Assembly: GCA_036873135.1 (NCBI GenBank)
Contig: JAPTYO010000008.1
Span: 25,087,001 to 25,151,000 of the forward strand
DNA from: Clarkia xantiana subsp. parviflora
Lineage: Eukaryota > Streptophyta > Magnoliopsida > Myrtales > Onagraceae
Reading direction: 5' to 3'
Length of the DNA stretch: 64,000 nt
Both the position numbers and the translations under genes were made by a program. The notes under the pieces were generated by a model. That model was not told the DNA's origin. It worked only from the letters and a program-made list of their open reading frames with translations, and ran no database searches. Of the stretch, positions 33,355 through 45,270 are shown piece by piece. How positions within the stretch are numbered: the stretch's first letter is position 1; every line of letters starts with the position of its first letter.

Positions 33355-34154
33355 ATTAATACATTATGGGTGGCTCAAATTTATAGGTATATTGTATTAA
33401 TAAGTTAATTATAATTATGTAACATGTCCGTCAAGCGACCTTAACAAAAAGGTTAATGCAATTTATCTCCTTGAAATTTTATGTAATACTCAAATATAGT
33501 AGGGACTAAATCATCAATTTTTTAAAACACTAATGTCTAAATTGAATTCAACTTAACTATTTATTCAACTACCAATCAGGAGATACCTAATATGATTGAA
33601 TTTACAAACGCAAGAACTAAATCGATATATAGTTCGAGTCAATCAGTATTAAACATTGAGTAACATGTTTGATCCATATTTGATATGTTATTTGAGTTAG
33701 CCAGTGACTAACGTAAATATTAACAAGCGGAACATCCCCAAATCGGTGATATAGTGAATGGAAAAATGCATCCACCTGACATTTGCACCTATTAAACGCA
33801 TGTTGACTCTATTTGATATGTATATTTGATGGAGAAATTAATAATAACTACGGTGACCTACCAATTAAGCGACCTAAAAAACTAAAAATAACAAAATGTA
33901 ATTAAATAGTTTTTTTAGTAATAGTAAAGATAATAGATGGGTCTCAAAGATACTAAGACTAAATCGTCAATTTTATAAAAATAGGGGAACTAAATATTAC
34001 ACGTATATATATATAATAACATAAAAAAATATAGGAACTAAATATAACATATAAATATATATAATAAAATAATTTAAAAATAAAAATGTTCAAGGGGTAC
34101 TTTTTGAGGGTGAGGACAACTCTCACATTTTATATTGAAATAAAAATATAAAGA

Positions 34155-35226
34155 GGTACGGATCTACCTAAGGTCCAGTGAGGGCACTTGCCCATACTGA
34201 GATCCATGGAACTCCATCATTAGTATACTGCTGAACTTTGAGAAAAAAATTAAGTGTTCTTCATTTTGCCACCACTAAAATACATAGAAAGTACATAGAT
34301 AATTAGTTTGCCCCATGTTTAAGAAATGAAGTTCTGAAAAGGAATAAAATTTAGAGAAGGAGTAGATGAAAATCAAAGTTGCAGAAAAAAAAAAAAAACG
34401 TTGCAATGAAGAAGATGAAGGCTTTTCATCGAAAATGAAAGAAGAAGAAGGTGAAGTAAAGGAGAGAGAAGGTCTTTTCTTGTCTTTTTTGCCAAAATGG
34501 CTTTCCTTTTCTTTTATAATAATAATAATAAATATAATAATAATGTGATGATATATATATATACTACATTTTAATACTGTTTCTATATAAATGTTAAAGC
34601 TATTTTTTATTGGTTATCATTTTTTTTTCGATTTTTGTTGGATACATTTTAATATATATTCAAAATTTCATGTAAATAATTTAATGTAGTTCTTGGCCAA
34701 AAATAATAATAATTTAATGTAGTTAAAATAAAGTATTTCAATCTTATATTTGTATACATAGTAATGTTTATATGTTGTATATGAATAAGCATTATATTGC
34801 AGGTAAAGTTATATTTCTTAAAAAAAAAAAAAAGAGTTAGATTTGTTGTTTAATAATGATTTTAGGATATAATAGTTTTTGTGTGACAATTTTATAATAC
34901 TGGTTGCATTTTTGTTTCAATTATAAGTTATATGAATGCAAGATTATTAACAATAAATGAGTTCAAGTTGATAAATGAATGAGTTCAAGTTGATGCATTC
35001 TTTTAATAAAAAAATATTATATTTTTTTGTCACTATTAATATGTATATAGGACCAAAAAAAAATATCACATATATTTGATAGGGGTGAGAAAACACAATT
35101 GTAGATAAAAACCGTCACAATGGCAATATATACTTATATAATCGGCCCCGTTCCAAATCGGTTTAATAAACTTTTTATTAACTCATTTATTTGTCCCCTC
35201 TGAAAATTATTCCTAGATCCGTCTCA
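34155..35226. mobile_element. hAT-like element, degenerate
   Basis: The left end (TACGGATCTACC near 34157) and right end (CCTAGATCCGTCTCA near 35213-35226) are partial inverted complements. Just inside the left end lies CAGTGAGGGCACTTGCCCATACTGAG-type sequence, which resembles the inner palindrome of the hAT element at 2109. No 8-bp target duplication could be assigned and the left end touches the Helitron 2 boundary. Interior AT-rich; a short Lys/Glu-rich frame (34366-34548) is not convincing. Confidence 0.45.
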
Positions 35227-35852
35227 TATATATATATATATTAATGTTAATATGATGTAACATTTACTAAACAATATGTTTAATATAGATGTATATTTAG
35301 ATTATTAGGATTTGTTCATTTGGATTTGGTGTTTGGATTTGTATTTTGTGATGAATTTGATGTGTTTTTTTTTTTTTTTTTTTTTGTATTTGATTGGTGT
35401 TTAGATTTGATGTTAGATTTTTGGTTTATATATAATGTAATATTTTGGAAAAAAAATTGTTCAAGCGACACGTCGGGTCCCGCGGTTCGACCCGCGGAAT
35501 TTTTTTTCCCAGCTGACCCGCCCTAAGAGGTACACCCGTCCGAGTCGGGTCTGCCAGGCCGATTTGCGGGGCGCGTCCGGGTCTGCCAAACCGACCCTCG
35601 GGGCGAGTCCAGACTGTGAAAACCCGCCCCGTTGCCATTCTTAATAGTAATGATCGTTGGGGTCCGTCTTTTGTCTTTTATTTTCTCTCCCTCGATATTT
35701 GTTTTAGGAAAATGCTAAAATGTTTTGGACATTTCTAATCTTTCTAAATCTTTTATTTATAAGTATTGCTATAGAGTGTGAAATTGGTGCATAAATAAAA
35801 ACCGAAAGTTGCTCACAGCCACATCACTATCACCTATCACTTTTTCCAATAA
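35227..35852. other. Unassigned sequence with a GC-rich island
   Basis: 35457-35640 is GC-rich, with GGGTCTGCCAGGCCGATTTGC echoed by GGGTCTGCCAAACCGACCCTC, that is, two degenerate copies about 45 bp apart. The flanks are AT-rich. No gene was recognised. Confidence 0.4.
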
Positions 35853-35980
35853 TTAGGGTCTGCGCCTGCGTTGTACGCGCATCAGTTATTTTTTTTAGTC
35901 TTGTTGCAGAGAGAAATGAGAGGCCAAAGTAATTAATAAGTTTTTTTGAATTTGAGAATATATGAAACATTATGGTACTT
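35853..35980 (-). mobile_element. Possible Helitron 3' terminus
   Basis: On the minus strand a GC-rich imperfect hairpin (GCGCGTACAACGCAGGCGC, about 35862-35880) is followed closely by CTAA at 35853-35856 and then T, fitting the CTRR rule. The 5' end was not identified; it may be a truncated copy abutting the copia relic. Confidence 0.4.
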
Positions 35981-38900
35981 GGGTTCTTAACTGCTGCAAT
36001 CGCTGCTTGACTGTCAGAGTATACCTTCACACGCTTACTCCCGTCCCCGACGTCAAACAATGCAGTTAAGAGCCTTTTAAGCCAGAATGCTTCCTGTGCA
36101 TTCTTAGAGAGGGTTACGAATTCGAATTCCATCATAGACAACGCGACACATGATTGCTTCTTGCTCATCCATGAAATGGCGGCATTTGCAAGGAGAAATA
36201 CTCTTCCAGAGGTGGACTTACGATCATCCGGATTTCCACCGTGGTCAGCGTCACTGAACCAAGTCAATTCTAATTTTCCACCCCCATAGCAAAGTCCGTA
36301 GTTGGCAGTACCTTTTAGGTATCAAATAATTCTTTTCACATCCTTTAAATGTTGATAGCCAAGGTCTTATTAGAATCGTGCTACTAAGCCCACAGCCTAA
36401 CAGATGTCTGGACGAGTGCATTGCATTAACGTACATAAGACTGCCAACCATACTAAGGTATTCTGCAATTTTCATCTGTTCACGCTCAGCCTGGTCTTTT
36501 AGGCCCTCACGCTTTGACAGCGCGCACCCAAACACAACCGGTGTATCCACAGGTTTGACATCTTGTAATCTGAACCTTTTCAACAGTTTGTTGATATAGG
36601 ATTCTTGAGAGAGACATAGTTTGCTGGAAGCCCGATCCATAGCAATCTTAATGCCTAGGATGTACGTGGCTTCTCCCATGTCCTTCATCTCGAATACAGA
36701 TGCCAGCCAGGACTTTGATTCATTCATGTAACTCACATCGTTCACGATAATTAGAATGTCATCCACATATAATTTCAAGATGACGTACTTCGACTCATAG
36801 GTCTTAGTGTACACGCACGGATCCTCGTGAAGATTCACGAATCCGTTTACAACGATTTCCTCGTGGAACCCGCGGTACAATTTCCGGGACGATTGTTTAA
36901 GACCACAGATCGATCTTTGGAGTTTACAAAATTTACATTCGTTACAAGGAGTAATGAAACCTTCTGGTTGCTCCATATAGATCTCTTCCTCCAGGTTTAC
37001 GTGGATGAATGCAGTCTTAACATCCATTTGGTGCAGTTCTAGATAGAGGCTTGCAACTAGGGCCAGAATAGCCCAGACTGTGGTGTAACGCACAGTCGGT
37101 GAGTATGCCTCATCAAAGTCCACTCCGTGAAGTTGGGTATATACTTCGCAACGAGTCGAGCCTTGTACCGGTTGACATTTCCATCAGCAGTGAGTTTCAA
37201 CTTCAAAACCTACTTTGCCCCTATGACTCTGTGGTTAGCAGGTAAATCAACTAAATATCATACTAAATTGGCTTTCATAGAGGCAATTTATTCCTCGATT
37301 GCTTTCCTCAATTCCTTATCTTGAGGCCCTTTCAAGTCTTGTTTACCCGTTACCGGTCTTGGTCTCGGGATTTTACATCCGAGATGAATCCACGGTTGCT
37401 AGGACCAGGAACCTAGTTGGTAGATCCACTCCCATTGTCACCGGTAGGTAGTTGAGGAATTATAGGATTTTCATCCAGCGGTTCAGCAACATGATTATCA
37501 GGTTTGACTTAATTCGCACCAGCAGCAACAGTGATCTATGTGGTTGGATTGACTCCTCCCACTGGATTTTTAATGAAAATGTCTCCATTCTCATTTACCA
37601 TGTCATTCACCTGCGTTGCTGCCTAAGATCTCCCAATCGAATAAAGCGGGATCTGATCATCATTATCCTGCTATAGTTCAATCAAGACTTCATTTTCATT
37701 GATGTTATAAAGCTTAGGAATTCGTCCTTAAGTAACGTAACGTCTCATGTTCGACCATGCCCCGAATCTCCTGAGCTACTACAAACATGTTGCAACGTGA
37801 GGTCGCAATATTTTGGTAAGATCCGTCTCTTTACTAGTTAATATCTCATATGGTGTCGCGTCAACCGATATTTTAGGAACAATGTTCTACATAAGTGGAA
37901 ACCAACATTATATCGTCCTTGAAGGAGATCGGAAGTTGAATAGTCGACAGCATGTTAAACAATGTCCTTGAAATGTATGATTAAAAACGCTTCGTCAATC
38001 TTATTGTTAGAGGCGTACGATAGGATAGTCATTCGTCATACAATATCATTTTTCATTACATACTCATTTTCAGAGGTTTCGACCATCTCTGATTTGTGCA
38101 TTAGGTTTGCCACCTTATGCTTTAATTGATTCTTTACGAGATCGTGGCACCTTTTAAAGCATACCTCTTCTCAATTTATGAGAAATCAATGAGTATTACC
38201 CGAAATCGGTGTTAAATGCAAATGAAATTTATATCGAGCAATAAATCATTCAAACACTTCATATTAAATTTGTACTTTGAATCTATGTGTCTCATCTATC
38301 AAGGAACATGCGCGCGGCGCGTGAATCACCAGCTATTACCCATGGTGAAATCGTGTCGTGTCCAAAATTCTAATTTAATCGGTTTTGCACATGTTCATCA
38401 TTACGGTTTAATTATTTATGGAGTACTAACAAATAAGGAATATTTTAAATTATCGCACTCAGATTAGCAATGTGTTGAATAGTAATCATAAGATCAAGCG
38501 GCTTAAGGTGAATAATCCATTGATACTCGGTGCAAGCATTTATTACATGCTCAAATGAAAGATTCCCGTTTTTCACGAGGAAAATTATAATCAAAGAGTA
38601 TTCATTAATGAAAGAATAGAAAAGTTCAAGCAAGTAAGGATGGTCGATCATCCAATCCTTATTATTCTGGGGTATCTCCTCCATTTCTATGCTCCTTCCT
38701 CTTCTCGTTTCTGTAATTCAAAAGGAGTAAATTGAATTACCGTCGAGAAAGTAGGAATTCGAGGAGAATGTATGACTTTCGTCATTATTTCTTGGAATGC
38801 ACCTTAGGATGATTGGTACATGCAGCAGCCAGGTGGCCTTTTACACCACACTTGAAATACGTTCAAGATTCCTCTCTACGAGTATGCTTTCTCTGCTTGT

Positions 38901-39610
38901 TCTTGCCATTAGCTTGCTTAGATTTGAACTTTCTTTGTGTGTTTGGACCAAGCGACTTGTTAGCCTTCTTTTGAAAGTCTTTGTCATTTCTCTTACGCTT
39001 ACCATTTTGCACAGCTGGGGAGGATAATGCAGTATGCATCTCAGCTCTGGGCTTTTCAGCCTTGAGTCAATCATCTTCCAGCTCGAAATTAACTCGTACT
39101 TTATCGAGGGTATCGAGATTAGTGGGTAAGGTGCATTTTCATGTTGTTCCAAGAGTCCGGTAAAGAGCGGATGACGCACTGGAATTTCTATTCCTCAGGC
39201 AGAGTCTCCCCTGCCTCCTTGAGTTTAGCAAGAATGTTTGACATTTGTCTAATATGCTCCTTCATCGTATGCTTAGGATTCATCTTATATGAGTCTAAAG
39301 CGATATTTAAGGATCGCTTCTGATTAGTGGTGTAAACCCCAAACCCTGCTTTAAGACCTTCCCACAGGTCCTTAGCGGACTCAAGGTGATCATACTCATA
39401 GAGTATGTCATCCTCTAGCAACGACATCAAGGCTGAATGAATTTCTTGGTCCTTAGCATTCCATTCGTCATAGAATGTCTTATGTTCATCCGTGAGGTTT
39501 CCCTCGGGCCTAACATGCTTTGTAGTCAAGTGGTCCAAACCTTTCATCTCAGTAATCACCATCTTCACACGCTTGTTCCATATCTTATAGTTGTTACCAT
39601 TCAATCTCAT
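35981..39610 (-). pseudogene. Copia element 4 coding region (gag to RNase H), heavily broken
   Basis: Gag begins at 39610 (MRLNGNNYKIWNKRVKMVIT) and includes DEWNAKDQEIHSALMSLLED and KSLNIALDSYKM-like sequence (N-terminal part 39188-39610, rest 38841-39179). The protease and integrase zone, 37200-38800, is unreadable over most of its length. RT (36251-37123) shows LHQMDVKTAFIHVNLEEEIY and LKLYVDDILIIVND. RNase H (to about 35995) shows WFSDADHGGNPDDRKSTSG and then loses homology after AAVKN. A frameshift separates RT and RNase H. The 3' LTR is missing, replaced by a Helitron-like end. It is the same family as the element at 58637-63474. Confidence 0.85.
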
Positions 39611-41527
39611 CCCCTTTTTATTTGGGAGATCACATTGCTAATCGCAACCATCGATACTAAAACACTGATAATCATGCATAATAAGGGAGACAATAACTTT
39701 TTGAAAAAAAAAATTACATACATCGGATATCTATGAGATATAAGGCGACAATAATGATTCATCAGACATCTAACCAAACCGGCCGCCAGTAAACCGAGGG
39801 AAGGGGGTCGTGAAAGAGTTCACATTACCATCATCTCCTTTATAATAGATCATTTTTTGTAAACCGGTTTAATCGCTTTTACCGGAACTGAGAGTTTTTA
39901 CATTCACCCGATCTTGGCTTTCCCAAGGCCCTTTTAAAACGTTTCGAGGATTACATGTATGCATACATAATTCTACTACACAAGTAAATCATCATACCCA
40001 GGCCACATCCATGAAACCAAAAAATACTCATCATGCATACGTTTCATGCGTCTAATGTTCCGAGGAACTCATGCTTGCATATATAATTCTACTACTAAAG
40101 TAAATTATCACATGCGGCTACATCGTCAACAATCATGCATACACATCATGCGTGATCACATCACTTCTAACATGCATATTTAGTGACTGATTTTCAGTTT
40201 TAAAACATTTGGGGCTAACTTGCAATTCATGCCATCAATCAACATGCGTACTTCTAGTCCTAGGCATTTGCAACCATCACAACATGTCTATCCTAGTGCG
40301 CAAGTCATTAATTGAAATCCAGGTCTTTGCCCCCAACATGCATTATCAGCTAGCTTGATATAGTCAAGACTACAGTTCTAATCATGCAATAATATCAATT
40401 AAATAGCAATTGCAATTCAACCCACTATATGACTCAGTCCCAATATCATGCATTTCCGAGATCCACCCCCATAATCGAAACTAGGCATTAGGTTCAATTA
40501 AAACGTTAAACCTATAAGCACTATGTAGGTAATTTTAAAGTTCGAAAACATGTGGATTTTCAATTTTGACCTTCCTATTTTCAGTTGACTCGGGTCGGAC
40601 CACTTTAAAGGTACGGTTCCGTCAAATTTGGTCCGGTTCAGTTCGGTCTGATCCAACCGGTTCGGTTCTATCTGGTTCAGTCCAGTTACCCGGTTCGGTT
40701 TCAAATAGGAATTTGGTTTGGTCCTTCACTCAAACTGGATCGGTTCGACCCATTTTAGTTACCCGGTCCGACCTGACCCGAAAGGGTTGACCGATTGAGA
40801 AAATCTGGTTTGTTTGACCCGCTCCGGTCTTGACCCGTGGAACCCGGCCCGGTTCGGTTCGGTTGACCCGGTTCGGGTTCCCTTGGTCCTCCGGGTCAGT
40901 CGACCCGACCCAGATGTGCAAAATTGGACCGACGCATTAACCCAAAAGGGTCGGGCCGAAATTATCACTTGTGGGCTAAGTAGGGTTTTAAAATCCATTA
41001 AAAACTCAACTTAGCAACCATGTAATAATTAATTATACATATATATAATTTTCGGCCCCATATATATAATATTCCTAAAATCACTATGATATTTATAGAT
41101 AGTTTCTATCACAATTAATTTGTGAATCTAACCCATATCTTGTCCATTTACATATAATATTGTTACCAAAAACTCAATTTTAAAAATAGTAACAATATAT
41201 TTCGGCCGAAACTAACATTACTTGGGTCCTAAGAAATTAAAATTTTACTTTGTAATTCCTATAGGGTTCAGTCGAAACATGTAATTAGGGTTAGTGGTCA
41301 AATTTCAAGATCAAATTTTACTAAGATCAATAATCCAATGTTTAATTTTGATAAAGTTCAAGTTTTCTTGAAGATCATGAACATCAAATTTTATTATCAA
41401 CATCATGAAATTTTCAGCCAGGGTGATTAAAAATCGAAAATTTTAAAACTTAAAAAATTTAAAACTTTCGGTCGATGCTTATAATCCAAGAACATAAATT
41501 TATCAAAATTTACGAAGTCCCTAACAC
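39611..41527 (-). other. Leader region of copia element 4
   Basis: 1.9 kb between the primer site and gag start, without genes. It includes a block rich in GGTTCGGTCCGG-type repeats (40573-40912), in which short open frames on both strands are artefacts. TTTCGGCCGAAAC occurs near 41207. Confidence 0.55.
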
Positions 41528-41539
41528 AGGTTGTGATAC
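41528..41539 (-). other. Degenerate primer binding site of copia element 4
   Basis: TGGTATCACAAC on the minus strand differs at two positions from the initiator-Met tRNA complement TGGTATCAGAGC, just inside the LTR at 41543. Confidence 0.6.
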
Positions 41540-41542
41540 CAC

Positions 41543-42138
41543 TATAGGATTATGAAGGATTAATACTACGGAAACTATCAAAGTACATGCTAGTAAACAC
41601 ATTACGCAGCAGAATAAGAGGGCACATACCTATTCGAAATTTACCGTAGTCCAAGACCTTCTAGGGTAGTTCTCGATCCGCCGGACGGTTCCCGTAAGGG
41701 TTCTTGTTAAGGAAGCCCTATGCGGATTTGTCTCCACAGCAAAGCCTCTTATCGATTCTTCTGCAGGGATGGATCTCCAGAGTAATTTGCTCGAAGCAAT
41801 TTAGCACCTCCTTTTTGGTGATATGTGGTTCGGCCGAAACTTATAGGGAGGAGGGAATTCTTTTGTCTCACCACAAAAGTGATTAAGTGATTAGCCTTTA
41901 AATAAAACCTAACACTCCCTATTTATAAAAGGAGCAAAGTGGACTAAAGTCCACAATGCCCCTAGCTTATTTCGGCCGGCCACTTAGAGTGAGGGAGGCC
42001 CAATTTTGGGTCTCTCATGTCAATTGGGATTTTAGGCTAAGCCCAAAATCGCTAATGTGACATTACCCAATTGTTTCAGGTAACTGACTCATATTAATGT
42101 GCTCCCTTTTACAGCGGCCCAATCCCCAAATGCTAACA
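41543..42138 (-). repeat. LTR adjoining copia element 4
   Basis: About 596 bp, starting TATAGGATTATG (TG lost) and ending ATGCTAACA. It is homologous to 58637-59240 and, more distantly, 42355-42939: shared ACGCAGC, CTCCACAGCAAAGCCTC, GGATCTC and the central TTCGGCCGAA palindrome. The adjacent degenerate primer site makes it the 5' LTR of copia element 4. Confidence 0.75.
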
Positions 42139-42354
42139 GGGCCACCCCGCCGTGGGTGGCCACGCCGTGGCTGCTGCAGTGGCCATCTATGGCTATGGCG
42201 CGTCAATTTGTGGTTTGGTGGGCAGTATCAAGATCAAATTTTAACTCGATTAAAAAAAAAAAGTTAAATTTTGATAAAAATCACGCTTTCATTAAATATC
42301 ATGAACACTGTTTTAGCAAAAATCATGAACACCCTACACAAGCTCTGATACCAC
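42139..42354 (-). other. Residual leader with a perfect primer site
   Basis: 216 bp containing leader-like sequence (AAATTTTGATAAAAATCACG and similar) and a perfect initiator-Met primer complement, GCTCTGATACCA on the plus strand, at 42342-42353. It belongs to the LTR on its right. The rest of that element is gone. Confidence 0.65.
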
Positions 42355-42939
42355 TGAAGGAAAATTATGGGGATAATTCATACGGATCAAACATAGGCAC
42401 ATGCTAGGTAAACTAATAACGCAGCGGAAATGGTGCACATACCTATTTTCGCGATCCGATGCCCATGACATCAACGAGGGAGTTCACGATCTGTCGGCGG
42501 TGTCCTGTGGGAACTCTGATTAAAGAGCAATCCACAGGAAATGGTCTCCACAGCAAAGTCTCTTAAATTCGGTTGCTGGATGGATCTCCGGGGTGAATTG
42601 CTTGTCACAATTCGGCACCTACTTGTTGCTCTAGTGGTTTCAGCTGAACCCTTATGTAAAAGGGAGAGGGGATTTCTTTGTGACTACTAAAAGGGGAGAT
42701 AGTGATTAACCAAAAGAAATTACTTACACCTCATTTTTATAAGAGGAGGTGAGAAAATCTCACCTACGGCTTATTGCATATTTCGGCCGAACACTAGGCT
42801 AATTGAGCCAGCTCTATGGCCTATGGGGATTTTGGTCTGACCCGAAATCCCTTATGTGTCATACCCCAAATTAGACTTAGCATGTTGGGTTTATATTAAT
42901 GGGCTCTCTATTACGGCGGACCATTTACTCTAAAAGTCA
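42355..42939 (-). repeat. Second, divergent LTR of the same family
   Basis: About 585 bp from TGAAGGAAAATTATGG to AAAAGTCA. It shares order and motifs with the two other family LTRs but is clearly divergent from its neighbour, so the two are not sister LTRs of one insertion. The right end is tentative. Confidence 0.65.
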
Positions 42940-43421
42940 ATAGGAGAAGGATCATTGTTATGATTATCTAACAGCTAATTTCTTTATGGTAGGATAGTGA
43001 TTAAGCAATAAAACTAAGAGAATGTAGTACACAATCCAAAAAAAACAATCACATTTAATTTAAGAAAAATATTTAGTACATTCCTTAGCATTGCATGATC
43101 TAAAATTCCTTGCACCTGTCGCGCATCAACATGATATGTTTTTCCTCAGAATATGCTTTTAATTTTGAAGGTTTGAACTACGTAAAATGATTGTATGCTG
43201 CAGATACTGAAGTCACCCTTCCAGATACATTATAATATGGAAACGACCACTAGAATTCAGAAGACGACAAATCGCCTAAAAAACACAGATATACCACAAC
43301 AGAGATCAGAGTATATATACCTCAATAGATAGCAGCGGAAGATCTAAAACGGATCGAAGAAGACATCAGAGCTTCCTAACTCTGATATCATATTTAAAAC
43401 ATAAGTGATTAGAGGAAGACA
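42940..43421. other. Unassigned sequence
   Basis: No gene recognised. 43321-43400 (CAGCGGAAGATCTAAAACGG then CTCTGATATCATATTTAAAA) resembles the edge of an LTR with a primer-site-like TCTGATATCA, but no full LTR could be drawn. Confidence 0.35.
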
Positions 43422-44199
43422 TAAGGGGTGTTTGGATAGATGTAATGTGTGATGGAATTTTACATTACGTCTCACATTACATTGTTTGGTTTGACAAACG
43501 ATTTAATGTGCATTGTAGTGTAATTTCCACTGTAATCTGAGATTACGTCCAAACTCCATTCAACGTAATGTGAGAGTATATCCAAAATCGGATATAATGT
43601 GAGATTACGTCTAACATTACGGAGTGTTATTATTTTATTATTATTTATTAAATAGATAGAATACTTTTATAATATCTTTAAGTTTATTATGATAATAATG
43701 TTGTTATTATTATTAGTTTTTTTTATTTTATATATATGTCATAACTCAATAATGCACATGATATTTGTATAAAATGAGTACGTGTTTTTTTGTTGCTTTT
43801 TATGAAAAATATCTTATAAAACTATATAAAATGTTTAATTAATTAAATTTTAGTAGTTTTGCGTATTGAGTTTAAATATTTAGTCTTTAGAATTCATAAA
43901 TGACTATAGTATTAAACACACACATAATCTTTAAGAAGTTATTTGTTGTCAAAATATATATTCTTTTAAATCTTCATATTAAAGATATTATATACACTCA
44001 TATATATTAATATAATAATAATAATAAAATCATATTACAGTACACATTACAGCACATTCCAAACACTGTAATCTAACATTACATTCCACATTACAGCACA
44101 ACCAAACACTGCAATCTAATATTATATTACCTAACTCACATTACTTGTTATCTCACATTTCAAGTAATTTCACATTATGTCCATCCAAACGCCCCTTAA
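43422..44199. mobile_element. PIF/Harbinger-like miniature inverted-repeat element, about 770 bp
   Basis: The ends GGGGTGTTTGGATAGATGTAATGTG and CACATTATGTCCATCCAAACGCCCC are inverted complements over about 25 bases. They are flanked by TAA-like trinucleotides (TAA at 43422-43424, TTAA at 44196-44199). Subterminal CACATTAC/GTAATGTG motifs recur. The termini and TWA-type target fit PIF/Harbinger miniature elements, with no transposase. It ends about 460 bp before the ATG of the DUF761 gene. Confidence 0.7.
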
Positions 44200-44486
44200 G
44201 GAATCACTTTGAATATTTCAGTGGCGGGAATCACCTTTAAATACTAAACTCTTAGAAAGTAATTCAAGATTACACCTTAATCTTGCAAGTGAAGGTACGA
44301 GTGCAACATAAAAAAAGACATGTAAAATGGTCCTCAAACGCTTAACAAAGCTACATATTGCATTATTAAACCAGAATTACACGGGCCAGAATTATATGGG
44401 CCATGCAAACACAGAATGGGCTAGAGCTTGGTCCAGCACGAGTCCAGCACAACACCGGGATTCTTCAACAAGAGCGATATGCAATT

Positions 44487-44586
44487 TCTGTTATAAATAA
44501 AGAAAAATAAATTCCCTTACCCGTTATAAACCTCTCTCTGTCCCCACTCTAATAATAAATAATCTGTAACCAACAAACCAATCGAG

Positions 44587-44618
<32 letters not shown>

Positions 44619-44658
44619 TTTTTCCCTCTTTATGAGACCTTAATTCCTCTGATCAAAG
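44487..44658 (+). promoter_or_regulatory. Promoter and leader of the DUF761 gene
   Basis: TATAAATA at 44493-44500 and TATAAA near 44524 are candidate TATA boxes. The leader includes a pyrimidine-rich stretch (CCTCTCTCTGTCCCCACTCT) and a run of about 27 A residues (44588-44611). The transcription start is not determined. Confidence 0.4.
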
Positions 44659-45270
44659 ATGGTTATGGAACCGGAAACGCCGGTGGTGGCGAAGAAGCTG
44701 TGGAGTATTCTGCGAGCAGTGTGCTTTGTGCTGAAAAAGGGCTTCTCCAAGGGCAAAATCGTCTTTGACCTGCACGTACTGCTCAAGCACGGCAAGGTCG
44801 CCGGAAAAGCCTTCCGAAACCTCATGCTGCAGCAATACTCCGCCGTCAGCTGTCGCTCCGACGACGCCCTCTCCTTCGTGGCTCCTCGGGAGTACGAGTT
44901 CAGCTGCAGCAACAGCCCGGCAGCCTACCCCGCCGCCATGCTCTTCCACAAGCACAACCACCGCCGCCACCGCCTCCACAAGTCCGACGTGGCTACACTC
45001 GCTGCCGTGCAGAGGGTCCTCGATATGCTCAACAACGAGGCGGCGGCAGCGGGGGAGCCGCCGTCTCCAGCAGCGGTGCACCTTCCCGGTTATGGGAAGA
45101 GCCCCATGGTGAGGCAACTAAGGATAACAGATTCTCCGTTCCCGTTAAACTACGACGGGGAATGCCACGTCGACAGGGCGGCAGAGGAGTTCATTAAGAA
45201 TTTCTACAAAGATCTGAGGTCGCAGAAGGGTGCCCTAGAGTCGCCATATCATCGTGGAGTATTATCATAA
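44659..45270 (+). CDS. DUF761 protein, Avr9/Cf-9 rapidly elicited protein 146-like
   Basis: A single-exon gene of 203 codons, with higher GC content than its surroundings. The N-terminus (VVAKKLWSILRAVCFVLKKG) is the conserved amphipathic start of this plant family. The middle contains a Ser/Asp segment and a His-rich patch (HKHNHRRHRLHK, about residues 97-108). The C-terminus has LRITDSPFPLNYDGECHVDR and then AAEEFIKNFYKDLRSQK, the DUF761 motif near residues 170-192. Relatives were found as transcripts induced during Avr9/Cf-9 defence responses in tobacco; the biochemical role is unknown. ATG at 44659 is chosen because VMEPE...KKLW follows in frame; ATG at 44665 is an alternative. No disruption seen. 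Confidence 0.88.
   Translation: MVMEPETPVVAKKLWSILRAVCFVLKKGFSKGKIVFDLHVLLKHGKVAGKAFRNLMLQQYSAVSCRSDDALSFVAPREYEFSCSNSPAAYPAAMLFHKHNHRRHRLHKSDVATLAAVQRVLDMLNNEAAAAGEPPSPAAVHLPGYGKSPMVRQLRITDSPFPLNYDGECHVDRAAEEFIKNFYKDLRSQKGALESPYHRGVLS

Larger units (their letters stand above)
28913..34154 (-). mobile_element. Non-autonomous Helitron 2, split by copia element 3
   Basis: Its 3' end is CTAG on the minus strand (28913-28916), followed outside by T. The perfect hairpin ACGCGTGC-GTT-GCACGCGT lies at 28923-28941. It matches Helitron 1 in inverted orientation: 28911-29008 and then 33355-34150 align with the other copy, with copia element 3 interrupting. The 5' end near 34154 (TC on the minus strand) is placed by comparison, and the base before it is not the expected A. 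Without the insertion it is about 890 bp. Confidence 0.75.

Noticed and set aside
25045..34154. A single 9-kb DNA transposon with long terminal inverted repeats
   Set aside because: Both arms have complete Helitron ends (TC, hairpin, CTAG with A/T flanks), so two inverted Helitrons explain the pattern better.
35426..35638. Arg/Pro-rich minus-strand frame as a gene
   Set aside because: It arises from a GC-rich repetitive island and lacks any family match or conserved start.
40498..41014. Overlapping frames on both strands in the GGTTCGG block
   Set aside because: Low-complexity sequence gives open frames in several phases; no domain is present.
44640..45117. Antisense frames opposite the DUF761 gene
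   Set aside because: They are shadows of a GC-rich gene on the plus strand; the plus-strand protein has clear family motifs.
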